Positions 1-7,218 of a DNA stretch of 64,000 nt are shown here, one piece after another. The notes below the pieces were generated by a model. The model was not told the origin of the DNA. It was given only the letters and a program-made list of their open reading frames with translations, and did not search any database. The DNA is taken from assembly GCA_020633725.1 (NCBI GenBank), contig JACKDC010000001.1, positions 682,001 to 746,000 on the forward strand, in the 5' to 3' direction. A program made the translations under genes and the position numbers. This DNA is from Candidatus Latescibacterota bacterium. GTDB lineage: Bacteria > Krumholzibacteriota > Krumholzibacteriia > JACNKJ01. Numbering within the stretch: the stretch's first letter is position 1; the number at the start of each line of letters is the position of its first letter.

Positions 1-34
1 TCATGGGGGTCATGCCGCGGGCCGCGCGGCTCAT
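1..34 (-). CDS. start of an unidentified downstream gene (partial)
   Basis: An ATG at 34-32 overlaps the stop codon of the SPOR gene as ATGA, the same coupling seen at many junctions in this window. A GGAG sequence lies about 9 bases upstream. Only eleven codons (MSRAARGMTPM) are visible before the window ends, so no function can be given. The call rests on the overlap and the ribosome binding site only. A start further downstream, beyond the window, is possible. Confidence 0.45.
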   Translation of the reverse strand, partial: MSRAARGMTPM

Positions 35-894
35 GGCGACGCTCCGGACTCCTCGCTGCGATGGAGCACGAAGTCGAGGCCGTAGCGCTGGCGCAGGCTC
101 TCGCCGAGCGCGCGGGCGTCCGCCTCGGCGTCGTCGGGGAAGGGCGGCGAGCAGACGCGGAAGAGCTCGCGGCCGTCCTGCCGGAAGCGCAGCAGCTCCG
201 CCTGCTGACCGTAAGCGCTCACGGCCTCGCGCAGCCGGCGCGCGCCCTGCACGTCACGGAAGACGCCCCACTGCACGCGCAGGCCCCCGCTCGCGGGCTC
301 CACCCTGGAACCCGGCGCGCCGCGATTCGCGGAGAGCGTCTCGGGCGCCGGCAGGTCCTGCAGCAGTTCCAGCGCCGCGGGCGCGAAGACCGACCCCGGC
401 TCGCGGCCCAGCAAGGCGTTCAGCGCGCTCCGCGCCCCCTCGCTCTCGTCGAGCGCCTGATCGGCGCGGGCCCGCCAGTAAACCGACTCGCCATCCCCGC
501 CCGGCCAGGCCTTCCCCCAGCGCTCCCGGTCAGCGGCCGACCAACCCGACGGGTCCCGCTGCAGGGCGAGGAGGAGCCGCAGCCCGGAGGGCAGGTCGTC
601 CCGGCCCCCGAAGCGCTCGGCGGCGAGATCCCCCTGCCCGAGCGTGAGCAGCGCCCGCGCCACGCGCGCCGCGTCGGCGGGGCCGAGCAGGGCGGGGTTG
701 CCGTCCGTGACCTCGCGCGCCAGCGCGCGGTAGAGACCGGCGGCGAAGCGGTAGTCCCGGGCCGCCTCGCCGCTGAGGCTCTGGGGCGCCACCGTGGCGG
801 GCGGCTCGGGCCAGGCACCGGCCCAGGCCCCCGCGCCGACGAGCAGCAGACCCGCGGCCAGCAGGACGGTCAGCTCAGCGCGCCGACTTCGCAC
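31..894 (-). CDS. SPOR-domain envelope protein
   Basis: Membrane-anchored protein of about 287 residues. A short basic N-terminus is followed by one hydrophobic segment (about residues 8-25), an alanine-rich middle that may be helical repeats, and a C-terminal SPOR-like region of about 75 residues (from WGVFRDVQGARRL to the phenylalanine-rich end). SPOR domains bind denuded glycan strands of peptidoglycan, often at the septum, so a periplasmic cell-wall role is inferred. I chose the GTG at 894 because GAGGA lies 5 bases before it. The upstream ATG at 933 would give a 59-base overlap with lapB and no better ribosome site. The gene follows lapA-lapB in one operon. The middle region has no family I recognise. 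Confidence 0.75.
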   Translation of the reverse strand: MRSRRAELTVLLAAGLLLVGAGAWAGAWPEPPATVAPQSLSGEAARDYRFAAGLYRALAREVTDGNPALLGPADAARVARALLTLGQGDLAAERFGGRDDLPSGLRLLLALQRDPSGWSAADRERWGKAWPGGDGESVYWRARADQALDESEGARSALNALLGREPGSVFAPAALELLQDLPAPETLSANRGAPGSRVEPASGGLRVQWGVFRDVQGARRLREAVSAYGQQAELLRFRQDGRELFRVCSPPFPDDAEADARALGESLRQRYGLDFVLHRSEESGASP

Positions 895-2041
895 GGGCTT
901 CCTCGCGGACGGCGTCGTAGCTCTTGAAGGCATGGCAGGTGGGACAGTACCAGCGCGCGCGGGCGCTCTCCGTGCCGCAGGTCCGGCAGCGGTAGGTGCG
1001 CGGGCGCGTGGGCAGCTCGCCCGCCCAGCGCTCGAGCCAGCGCCGCGCCCGCTCGGGCTGCCCCCACTCCAGCAGCAGCGCGGCGGCGCGGCTGGCGGTT
1101 CCGGCGTCGGCGTCGAGGCTCGGCTCCAGCAGATTGACGGCCTCGTCGCCCCGCCCTCGCTTCTGGAGGATCCGCGCCAGCGCGAAACGCGCCGGCCAGA
1201 ACTCCGGCTCGCGGCTCAGCACTTCCTGGTAGACGAACTGGATCTCGTGATAGCGCCCCAGCTCGAAGAACTGCTTCTCCATGCGGGCGTAGTCGTCCTC
1301 GGAGCCCGGCTGCCCGGTGAGCGCGAGGCGCTGCAGCGCGTCCGCGGCCTCCTGCTCCTGGTTCTGCTGCAGCGCGAGATCCACGGCCAGCCGCAGGGCC
1401 GGCAGGCAGTCCTCGTCCAGCTTGAGCGCGGCGGCGACGGCCTTCTGGGCCTCCTTGTGCCGCTGCTCGCCCATCAGGCGGCGCGCCAGCTCGCCCTGCA
1501 GGATCGCGAGCTCGTCGGGCTTGGGCGTGCCCTCCAGCCGGTGGGCGCGCTTGAGCGCGTGCTCGGCCTTCTCGCCGTCGAGCTTGCGCAGGTAGACCTG
1601 GCAGAGGCGGCGGTAGATGGCGGGGTCGCGGCCGTCGAGCTTGCGCAGCTCCTCGAGCTGGCCGAGGGCGTCGTCCCAGCGGCCGGCGGCGAGGTAGTCC
1701 TCCGCCAGGCCGCGCAGGATGCGCTGGCGCACGGCGGGGCTCCAGTTGCTGTTCACGGCCAGGGAGCGATGCAGATGGATGGCCCGCTTCACCTGCCCGG
1801 CGGCGCGGGACAGCTCCGCGAGGCGCAGGTAGGCGTCGACGCCCCCCTGCCCCTCCTGCACGGCCGCCTGCAGCTCCGTGGTGGCGCGGTCGGCGTCGCC
1901 GTCGGCCAAGGCCTCGAGGGCCGCCAGGTGATGATCGTGGGTGGAACTCGACGGCCGCGCCTTCAGCTGCCGGCGGTAGAAGAGCAGCAGGCCCGCCAGC
2001 AGCAGGAGCAGGCCCGCACCCAGCCAGGCCACGGCGCTCAC
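875..2041 (-). CDS. lapB: LapB (YciM)-like TPR protein with C-terminal rubredoxin-type metal site
   Basis: A 388-residue protein with one N-terminal membrane helix (about residues 5-21), then a long run of tetratricopeptide repeats (about 40-340), then a compact CxxC...CxxC module near the end (RCRTCGT ... WYCPTCHAF). This is the architecture of LapB/YciM, which in Enterobacteria sits on the inner membrane with its repeats in the cytoplasm and adjusts lipopolysaccharide synthesis by promoting FtsH-dependent LpxC turnover. The order lapA-lapB matches that system. The start ATG overlaps the lapA stop as ATGA, with a GAGGTG ribosome site upstream. The family call is firm; that it controls LpxC in this lineage is inference, since neither lpxC nor ftsH is in the window. 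Confidence 0.9.
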   Translation of the reverse strand: MSAVAWLGAGLLLLLAGLLLFYRRQLKARPSSSTHDHHLAALEALADGDADRATTELQAAVQEGQGGVDAYLRLAELSRAAGQVKRAIHLHRSLAVNSNWSPAVRQRILRGLAEDYLAAGRWDDALGQLEELRKLDGRDPAIYRRLCQVYLRKLDGEKAEHALKRAHRLEGTPKPDELAILQGELARRLMGEQRHKEAQKAVAAALKLDEDCLPALRLAVDLALQQNQEQEAADALQRLALTGQPGSEDDYARMEKQFFELGRYHEIQFVYQEVLSREPEFWPARFALARILQKRGRGDEAVNLLEPSLDADAGTASRAAALLLEWGQPERARRWLERWAGELPTRPRTYRCRTCGTESARARWYCPTCHAFKSYDAVREEARAKSAR

Positions 2042-2394
2042 CGCTCACCCACCTCGCCGGCGTAGCTGCCCTGGCTGTCCTCGAGGTCGACGTCGACGTC
2101 ATCGAGGGACAGGTTGCGCAGGTCGCGCAGCTCGCGGTCCTTGTCGCCGGTGAGGCGGCGCAGCCGACGGATCTCGGCGCGCAGCCGCCACTCCCTCGCG
2201 ATGGAGAACAGGTAGTAGAAGAGCACCCCGAGCAGGAAGAAGGTCACCATGACCAGGGGCAGCGGACTGTTGTAGAAGGTGTAGCCGCCGCCGAACCAGT
2301 ACTGGACCCGCACCGTCTCGCCGGCGTTCAGCATGCCGAAGAGCAGGACGATGGCGATGGCCGCCACCACGAAGAGTCGCTGCAGGATCCACAT
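2038..2394 (-). CDS. lapA: LapA-domain (DUF1049) inner-membrane protein
   Basis: A 118-residue protein with two hydrophobic helices (about residues 3-22 and 43-65), the asparagine/glutamate-containing NAGETVRVQYWF connector typical of LapA, and a charged helical tail likely to be coiled coil (REWRLRAEIRRLRRL), ending in an acidic stretch. LapA partners LapB in lipopolysaccharide assembly in Gammaproteobacteria. I chose the ATG at 2394 over the in-frame TTG at 2400 because GGGAGG sits 6 bases before the ATG. It begins two bases after the miaB stop and overlaps lapB by four bases, so the three genes are likely cotranscribed. Confidence 0.85.
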   Translation of the reverse strand: MWILQRLFVVAAIAIVLLFGMLNAGETVRVQYWFGGGYTFYNSPLPLVMVTFFLLGVLFYYLFSIAREWRLRAEIRRLRRLTGDKDRELRDLRNLSLDDVDVDLEDSQGSYAGEVGER

Positions 2395-2396
2395 GA

Positions 2397-3740
2397 TCAA
2401 CCTCCCGGGGCGGCGTCCACCAGGTCGGCCAGCAGGCTGCTGCCGGCGATGGCCCGGGGACGCACCCTGACGCGGGTCCCCAGGCGAAGCTCGGGACGGG
2501 CCTCGACGATCACCCGCAAGTTGTTGCGGGTACGGCCTCGCAGGCGAGTCTCATCCTTTTTGCTGGGTTCATCAAGCAGTATCTCCAGCGGCCGCCCGAG
2601 CCGCGTTTCCAGGAGTTCCCGCGTCTTTCGGTCCTGCAGTTCCATGAGGCGCGCGAGGCGCTCCTCCTTGACCTCCGCGGGCAGATCCTCGTCCGCCCGG
2701 CGCCAGGCCAGCGTGCCCTCGCGCGGCGAGTACTTGAACATGAAGGCCGAGATGAAATCCTGCCGCTCCACGACGTCGAGCGTGGCCTGGAAGTCCGCCT
2801 CGGTCTCGCCGGGGTAGCCCACGATGATGTCGGTGGAGTAGAGCAGGTCGTCGATCGCGCGCCGCCCGCGCGCGAGGATCGACTCGTACTCCCCGATGCT
2901 ATAGCGGCGGTTCATAGCCTTGAGGATCGCGTCGCTGCCGGACTGGAAGGGCAGGTGGATGCCGGTCCCGACCTTTGGCAAGCTGCCAATGCGATCGAAC
3001 AGCGCCTCGGTCATGTCCGTGGGGTAGCTGGTCATGAAGCGGATGCTCTCGATCCCCTCCACCGCGTGGACCTTCTCCAGCAGGCCGGCGAAGTCGACGT
3101 CCTCGAACCGGTAGCTGCTGATGGTCTGCCCCAGCAGGGTGACCTCGAAGCCGCCCTGCGCCGCCACCATCTCCACCTCCTCCAGCACGTGCCGCCAGTC
3201 CTTGCTGCGCTCGCGCCCGCGCGTGAAGGGCACCACGCAGTAGGAGCAGAACTTGTCGCAGCCGTGCATGACCGCCACGAAGTGGCTGCCCCCGGGCGGC
3301 GCGAGCTTGGGCTTGGCCTGATAGGTGACGACGTGGTCGAAGTCCGTGAAGTAGTGCTCTTCCCGCGCCTCGGTCTCGGCGTCCACCTTGGCCAGGATCG
3401 CCGGCAGACGCTTGTACTGCTGCGGGCCGACCACGAAGTCCACGCGCCCCCGCGTACCGCCGATCAGCGTGGGGCCGAGACGCTGCGCCATGCAGCCCAC
3501 CACGCCCATGAGCAGGCGGCTGTCGCGGCCGCGGCGCAGGCCGTCGAGCTGGTTGATGCGTCCCAGCACCCGCTGCTCCGCCTGATCCCGCACCGAGCAG
3601 GTGTTGATGATGATGAGGTCCGACTCCTCCGGCCGCTCCACCTTCTCCAGCCCCTCGGCCTCCAGCACGCCCTCGATGACCTGCGTGTCGTAGGCGTTCA
3701 TCTGGCACCCGTAGGTCTCCACGTAGAACTTGCGGCTCAT
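2397..3740 (-). CDS. miaB: tRNA-2-methylthio-N6-dimethylallyladenosine synthase MiaB
   Basis: Radical-SAM methylthiotransferase that adds a methylthio group to position 2 of i6A37 in tRNAs reading UNN codons. The 447-residue protein has the N-terminal methylthiotransferase domain with Cys12, Cys48 and Cys83 for the auxiliary iron-sulfur cluster, the radical-SAM CxxxCxxC at 161-168 (CDKFCSYC followed by VVPFTRGRERS), and a C-terminal TRAM-like region. The VVPFTRGRE wording and YGCQMN N-terminus point to MiaB rather than MtaB or RimO. The start ATG overlaps the mtaB stop as ATGA, with AAGGA 8-9 bases upstream; longer in-frame versions would run deep into mtaB. It forms a tandem with its paralogue mtaB. 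Confidence 0.95.
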   Translation of the reverse strand: MSRKFYVETYGCQMNAYDTQVIEGVLEAEGLEKVERPEESDLIIINTCSVRDQAEQRVLGRINQLDGLRRGRDSRLLMGVVGCMAQRLGPTLIGGTRGRVDFVVGPQQYKRLPAILAKVDAETEAREEHYFTDFDHVVTYQAKPKLAPPGGSHFVAVMHGCDKFCSYCVVPFTRGRERSKDWRHVLEEVEMVAAQGGFEVTLLGQTISSYRFEDVDFAGLLEKVHAVEGIESIRFMTSYPTDMTEALFDRIGSLPKVGTGIHLPFQSGSDAILKAMNRRYSIGEYESILARGRRAIDDLLYSTDIIVGYPGETEADFQATLDVVERQDFISAFMFKYSPREGTLAWRRADEDLPAEVKEERLARLMELQDRKTRELLETRLGRPLEILLDEPSKKDETRLRGRTRNNLRVIVEARPELRLGTRVRVRPRAIAGSSLLADLVDAAPGG

Positions 3741-5128
3741 GCTCGCATCCTTTCGGCGTCGGGAACGCCCGCGGCCGGCCGCGCGTCGGCGACGACGTCG
3801 CCGCGGAGGCGCTTGCCACCCGGCTCGACGTCCACCACGCGCACGCGCGCCAGGGCCCCGCCCTCCAGCGACGGCGCCGCGAAGCGGACGGTCTGGTAGT
3901 TCTCGCTCGTCCCCGTCCACACCCCGCCGGACCGGCGCTGCTCCGCCACGACGCGCAGCTCCCGGCCTCGCTGCCGGCCGCGATACTCCGCGCCCTTCGC
4001 CGCCAGCAGCTCGCGCAGCGCCAGGCTGCGGGCGGCCATCTCGCGCGGGCTCGCCGCCGTCGGCATCGCCGCCGCGCGCGTCCCCGTCCGCGCCGAGAAC
4101 GGGAAGACGTGCCCGTAGGCCAGCGGCAAGGCCGCCACCGCCTCGAGCCCGCGCGCGAAGGCGTCCGCGTCCTCGCCCGGATGGCCGACGATGAGGTCCG
4201 TCCCGAGGCAGGGGTCCGCGAGGTCGTCCACCAGCGACTCCAGCAGCTCGCGATAGTGCGCGAAGCGATAGGGTCGCTTCATGGCGCGCAGCACGGCGTC
4301 GTCGCCGCTCTGCAGCGAGATGTGGAAGTGCGGACAGAGCCGCGCCGGCTCGGCCGCGAAGAGCGCGCGCAGCCGGGGTGTGAAGTGCCGCGGCAGCATG
4401 GAGCCCAGACGGAAGCGCAGCCGCCGCGTGCCCGCCAGCAGGAGCTCCAGCAGGTCGGCGAGGCTGCGCGCGTGGCCGTCGGGGTCGCGGTAAAAGCCCA
4501 GCTGGATGCCCGAGAGCACCAGCTCGCGATAGCCGTGCTCCTCGAGCAGGCGCGCCCGCGCCAGCGTCTCCCCGGCGGCGCGGCTGCGGCTGTTCCCCCG
4601 CGCGGCCGGCACGATGCAGAAGCTGCAGCGCAGGTTGCAGCCGTCCTGGACCTTGAGGATGGCCCGGCCGCGGCCGTCCAGGCGCGTGATGGGCGCGTCC
4701 TCCACGCGGTCGCCGAAGGCCTGCAGCACGCTCCCCGCGAGACTCCCCGGCGCCGGCGAGTCCAGCAGCGCCGGGATGCGCGCCTTGGCGACGTTGTCCA
4801 CCACCAGGTCCACGCCTTCCAGCGCGGCGCTGCCCGCGGGGTCCACCTGGACCCGGCAGCCGGTGACCAGCACGCGGCCGTCCGCGCTGGCGCGGCGCGC
4901 CCGCGCGACGAGCTTGCGCAGGTCGCGGTCGGCGCCGTCGGTCACCGTGCAGGAGTTGATCACCGTGAGGTCGGCGGCGTCACCGAAGGGCACCAGCTCC
5001 CAGCCGCGCGCCAGCAGCGACTCCAGGATCACCTGGGTCTCGTACTGGTTGACCTTGCAGCCCTGGGTGACCAGGGCCACGCGGCCGGGGGCGCGAAGCC
5101 CCTCGGCGTGTCCGGGCGCGCCGGCCAT
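3737..5128 (-). CDS. mtaB: tRNA N6-threonylcarbamoyladenosine methylthiotransferase MtaB
   Basis: A second radical-SAM methylthiotransferase, 463 residues. The auxiliary-cluster cysteines are Cys24 (TQGCKVNQYE), Cys60 (INSCTVT) and Cys91 (VTGCRVQ). The radical-SAM motif is CNLRCSFC at 164-171, followed by IVPAARG. The GCKVNQYE and NSCTVT wording is the MtaB signature, so the substrate should be t6A37 in tRNAs reading ANN codons, giving ms2t6A. A TRAM-like C-terminus is present. The ATG at 5128 has AGGGAG about 7 bases upstream and lies just after the rpsA terminator, so this gene probably begins its own operon (mtaB-miaB-lapA-lapB-SPOR), although I could not find a convincing promoter in the short gap. 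Confidence 0.93.
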   Translation of the reverse strand: MAGAPGHAEGLRAPGRVALVTQGCKVNQYETQVILESLLARGWELVPFGDAADLTVINSCTVTDGADRDLRKLVARARRASADGRVLVTGCRVQVDPAGSAALEGVDLVVDNVAKARIPALLDSPAPGSLAGSVLQAFGDRVEDAPITRLDGRGRAILKVQDGCNLRCSFCIVPAARGNSRSRAAGETLARARLLEEHGYRELVLSGIQLGFYRDPDGHARSLADLLELLLAGTRRLRFRLGSMLPRHFTPRLRALFAAEPARLCPHFHISLQSGDDAVLRAMKRPYRFAHYRELLESLVDDLADPCLGTDLIVGHPGEDADAFARGLEAVAALPLAYGHVFPFSARTGTRAAAMPTAASPREMAARSLALRELLAAKGAEYRGRQRGRELRVVAEQRRSGGVWTGTSENYQTVRFAAPSLEGGALARVRVVDVEPGGKRLRGDVVADARPAAGVPDAERMRA

Positions 5129-5155
5129 GGCGCGTCTCCCTTCGTCAGACCCTGC

Positions 5156-5191
5156 AAAAAAGGGGAGGTCCGGCGCAGGCCCGACCTCCCC
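5156..5191 (-). terminator. intrinsic terminator after rpsA
   Basis: Read on the minus strand, a perfect 9-base-pair GC-rich stem (GGGGAGGTC at 5162-5170 pairing with GACCTCCCC at 5183-5191) with a 12-base loop is followed by six T residues (5161-5156). It lies about 20 bases after the rpsA stop and before mtaB. It is the clearest Rho-independent terminator in the window. Confidence 0.9.
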
Positions 5192-5209
5192 TCACACTGC
5201 GAAACCCGA

Positions 5210-7117
5210 TCAGTCGTTCTCGGACGCGTCCGCGATCGCCTCGTCGACGTCCGCATCGAGATCCACGTCCATGTCGTCGTCGCCGTCGCTCTCGGACTTC
5301 TCCGCCGGCGTGAAACGAGGCTGGCCGAACTTGTCGAGGTACTCCTTGAGCGCCTCGGTGCCCTCCTCGCGCAGGCGGTCGCCGACGGACAGGACGATGC
5401 GCCGGCCCTCGTGATCCACCTTGATCACCTTGGCCGGAATCTCCTCGCCCTCGGCGAAGTGCAGCTCGGGCTGCTTGATGTTCCGGTCGCCCAGGTGGCT
5501 CACCGGAATGAAGCCCTCGACGCCGTCCTCGACCTCCACCACCACGCCGCGCTCCAGCGGACGCACGACCTTGGCGTCCACGAAGGTGCCCTCGCCGTAC
5601 TTGGTGCTCAGCTCGAGCCAGGGATCCGGCGTGAGCTGCTTGATGCCGAGGCTGATGCGGCGGATGTCCTTGTCGATGGCCAGGATCACGACCTCGATCT
5701 CGTCGCCCTTGTTCAGCATCTCGCGCGGGTGACGGATGCGCTTGGTCCAGCTCATGTCGCTGATGTGGACCAGACCGTCGATGCCCTCCTCCAGCTCCAC
5801 GAAGGCGCCGAAGTTGGTCAGGTTGCGCACCTTGCCCGGCACGATCGAGCCGATGGGGTACTTCTCGTCGAGCGTGTCCCAGGGATCCGGCTCGGTCTGC
5901 TTGAGGCCGAGGCTGATCTTCTCGTTCTCGCGGTCGACGGAGAGGACCTTGGCCTCCACCTCCTGCCCGATGCTGACGATCTTGCTCGGGTGCTTGACGT
6001 GGCGCGTCCAGCTCATCTCGCTGATGTGGATCAGGCCCTCGACGCCCTTCTCCAGCTCCACGAAGGCGCCGTAGTCGGTGATCGAGACGACCTTGCCCTT
6101 GACCACGGACTCCACGGGGAACTTGTTCTCCACGTTGTCCCAGGGGTAGGGCGTGAGCTGCTTGAGGCCCAGGCTGATGCGCTCGCGCTCGAGATCGATG
6201 TCGAGCACCTTGACCTCGATGTCCTCGCCGATCGTCACCAGCTCGCTGGGATGGCTGATGCGGCCCCAGCTCATGTCGGTGAGATGCAGCAGGCCGTCGA
6301 TGCCGCCCAGGTCCACGAAGGCGCCGAAGTCGGTGATGTTCTTGACCGTGCCCTTGCGCACCTGGCCCTTCTCCAGCTCCTGGATGATCTGGGCCTTGAG
6401 GCGGTTGCGCTCCTCCTCCAGCACCGTGCGCCGGCTCACGACGATGTTGCGGCGCCGCTTGTTCAGCTTGATGATCTTGAAGGCGAAGGTCTGCCCCAGG
6501 AGCGCCTCGAGATCGGGCACCTGGCGCAGGGCGACCTGGCTGCCGGGCAGGAACGCGTCGACGCCGAGGAAGCGAACCACGAGACCGCCCTTGATCCGGC
6601 GGTCCACCACGCCCTCCATGATGTTGCCGGTGTCGTAGGCGTCCTTGATCGTGTCCCAGACCTTGAGGAAGTCGGCCTTCTCCTTGGACAGGACCACGAG
6701 GCCGTCCTGGTCCTCGAGGCTCTCGAGGAAGACGTCCACCTCGTCGCCGATGTTGATCGGCTCGCTGCCGAACTCCGAGCGCGGGATGTAGCCCTCGCTC
6801 TTGAAGCCGACGTTGATCTGCACCTCGTTGTCGCCGACGTGCAGGATGCTGCCCTTTACGATCTCGCCCTCCTTGATCTCCTTGAGGGTCTGCTCGTACT
6901 GGAGCATCTGCTCCTCGAAGCTGACGTCGCGACGGATGCCGCCCTCGCCCGTCCCCAGTTCCTCCACCTCGAGGCCGAGGCGCTGGTTCAGCAGGCGGTC
7001 CTTGCGCGGAGCGGTCGCCGCGCCGGACGTGGATTCGCTTTCACCCCCCTTCAGGGTCATTTCGGAGCTCGCCTGGGTCTCGCCAGGGCCCTGGGGGGTC
7101 GTCTGTTCGAAGTCCAT
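5210..7117 (-). CDS. rpsA: 30S ribosomal protein S1
   Basis: Six S1 RNA-binding motifs in a row within 635 residues, the first two divergent and the middle three close copies (each with FGAFVDL/YGAFVEL, then HLTDMSW or HISEMSW). S1 binds mRNA leaders and helps load them on the 30S subunit. A low-complexity N-terminus and a very acidic C-terminal tail (ESDGDDDMDVDLDAD) flank the domains. The ATG at 7117 has AGGAGG 10 bases upstream and gives a normal S1 N-terminus; an upstream in-frame extension to 7183 has no ribosome site. The gene follows the cmk-plsC fusion, matching the common cmk-rpsA pairing, and ends at a strong terminator. A promoter with a palindrome and a leader stem-loop lie between the two genes. 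Confidence 0.97.
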   Translation of the reverse strand: MDFEQTTPQGPGETQASSEMTLKGGESESTSGAATAPRKDRLLNQRLGLEVEELGTGEGGIRRDVSFEEQMLQYEQTLKEIKEGEIVKGSILHVGDNEVQINVGFKSEGYIPRSEFGSEPINIGDEVDVFLESLEDQDGLVVLSKEKADFLKVWDTIKDAYDTGNIMEGVVDRRIKGGLVVRFLGVDAFLPGSQVALRQVPDLEALLGQTFAFKIIKLNKRRRNIVVSRRTVLEEERNRLKAQIIQELEKGQVRKGTVKNITDFGAFVDLGGIDGLLHLTDMSWGRISHPSELVTIGEDIEVKVLDIDLERERISLGLKQLTPYPWDNVENKFPVESVVKGKVVSITDYGAFVELEKGVEGLIHISEMSWTRHVKHPSKIVSIGQEVEAKVLSVDRENEKISLGLKQTEPDPWDTLDEKYPIGSIVPGKVRNLTNFGAFVELEEGIDGLVHISDMSWTKRIRHPREMLNKGDEIEVVILAIDKDIRRISLGIKQLTPDPWLELSTKYGEGTFVDAKVVRPLERGVVVEVEDGVEGFIPVSHLGDRNIKQPELHFAEGEEIPAKVIKVDHEGRRIVLSVGDRLREEGTEALKEYLDKFGQPRFTPAEKSESDGDDDMDVDLDADVDEAIADASEND

Positions 7118-7152
7118 GTACGCGTTTCCTCCTGATGGGTGAATGGCGTTAA

Positions 7153-7170
7153 GCCCGGCCGGAGCCGGGC
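7153..7170 (-). promoter_or_regulatory. stem-loop in the rpsA leader
   Basis: A perfect 7-base-pair stem (7153-7159 with 7164-7170) with a four-base loop lies just downstream of the predicted rpsA start of transcription and about 25 bases before the ribosome binding site. There is no T-run after it, so it is not a normal terminator. In Gammaproteobacteria S1 represses its own translation through leader hairpins; a similar role here is only a suggestion. Confidence 0.4.
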
Positions 7171-7179
7171 AACCCGCTG

Positions 7180-7208
7180 ACAATAGGCCAACTTGGCCCC
7201 GATTGCAA
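7180..7208 (-). promoter_or_regulatory. putative sigma-70 promoter of rpsA with palindrome in the spacer
   Basis: Minus strand: a -35 element TTGCAA (7208-7203), 17-base spacer, -10 element TATTGT (7185-7180). The spacer contains the palindrome GGCCAAGTTGGCC (7198-7186), well placed for a repressor to block RNA polymerase. A near-identical palindrome lies at 49646-49658 in the putative promoter region of the sigma-54 activator gene. Confidence 0.5.
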
Positions 7209-7218
7209 GGGGGTGGGG

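Noticed and set aside
2975..2989. Inverted repeat TTGGCA-AGC-TGCCAA
   Set aside because: It resembles the shared palindrome half-sites in reverse order but lies inside the miaB coding region and is explained by codons.
4109..7135. Very long plus-strand open frame opposite mtaB and rpsA (similar ones at 16876-20127, 24113-27016, 27655-30471 and 34882-37923)
   Set aside because: These are antisense frames kept open by the high third-position GC of real minus-strand genes. They have no family motifs, are histidine, leucine and arginine-rich in a way expected from the reverse complement, and cross gene boundaries.
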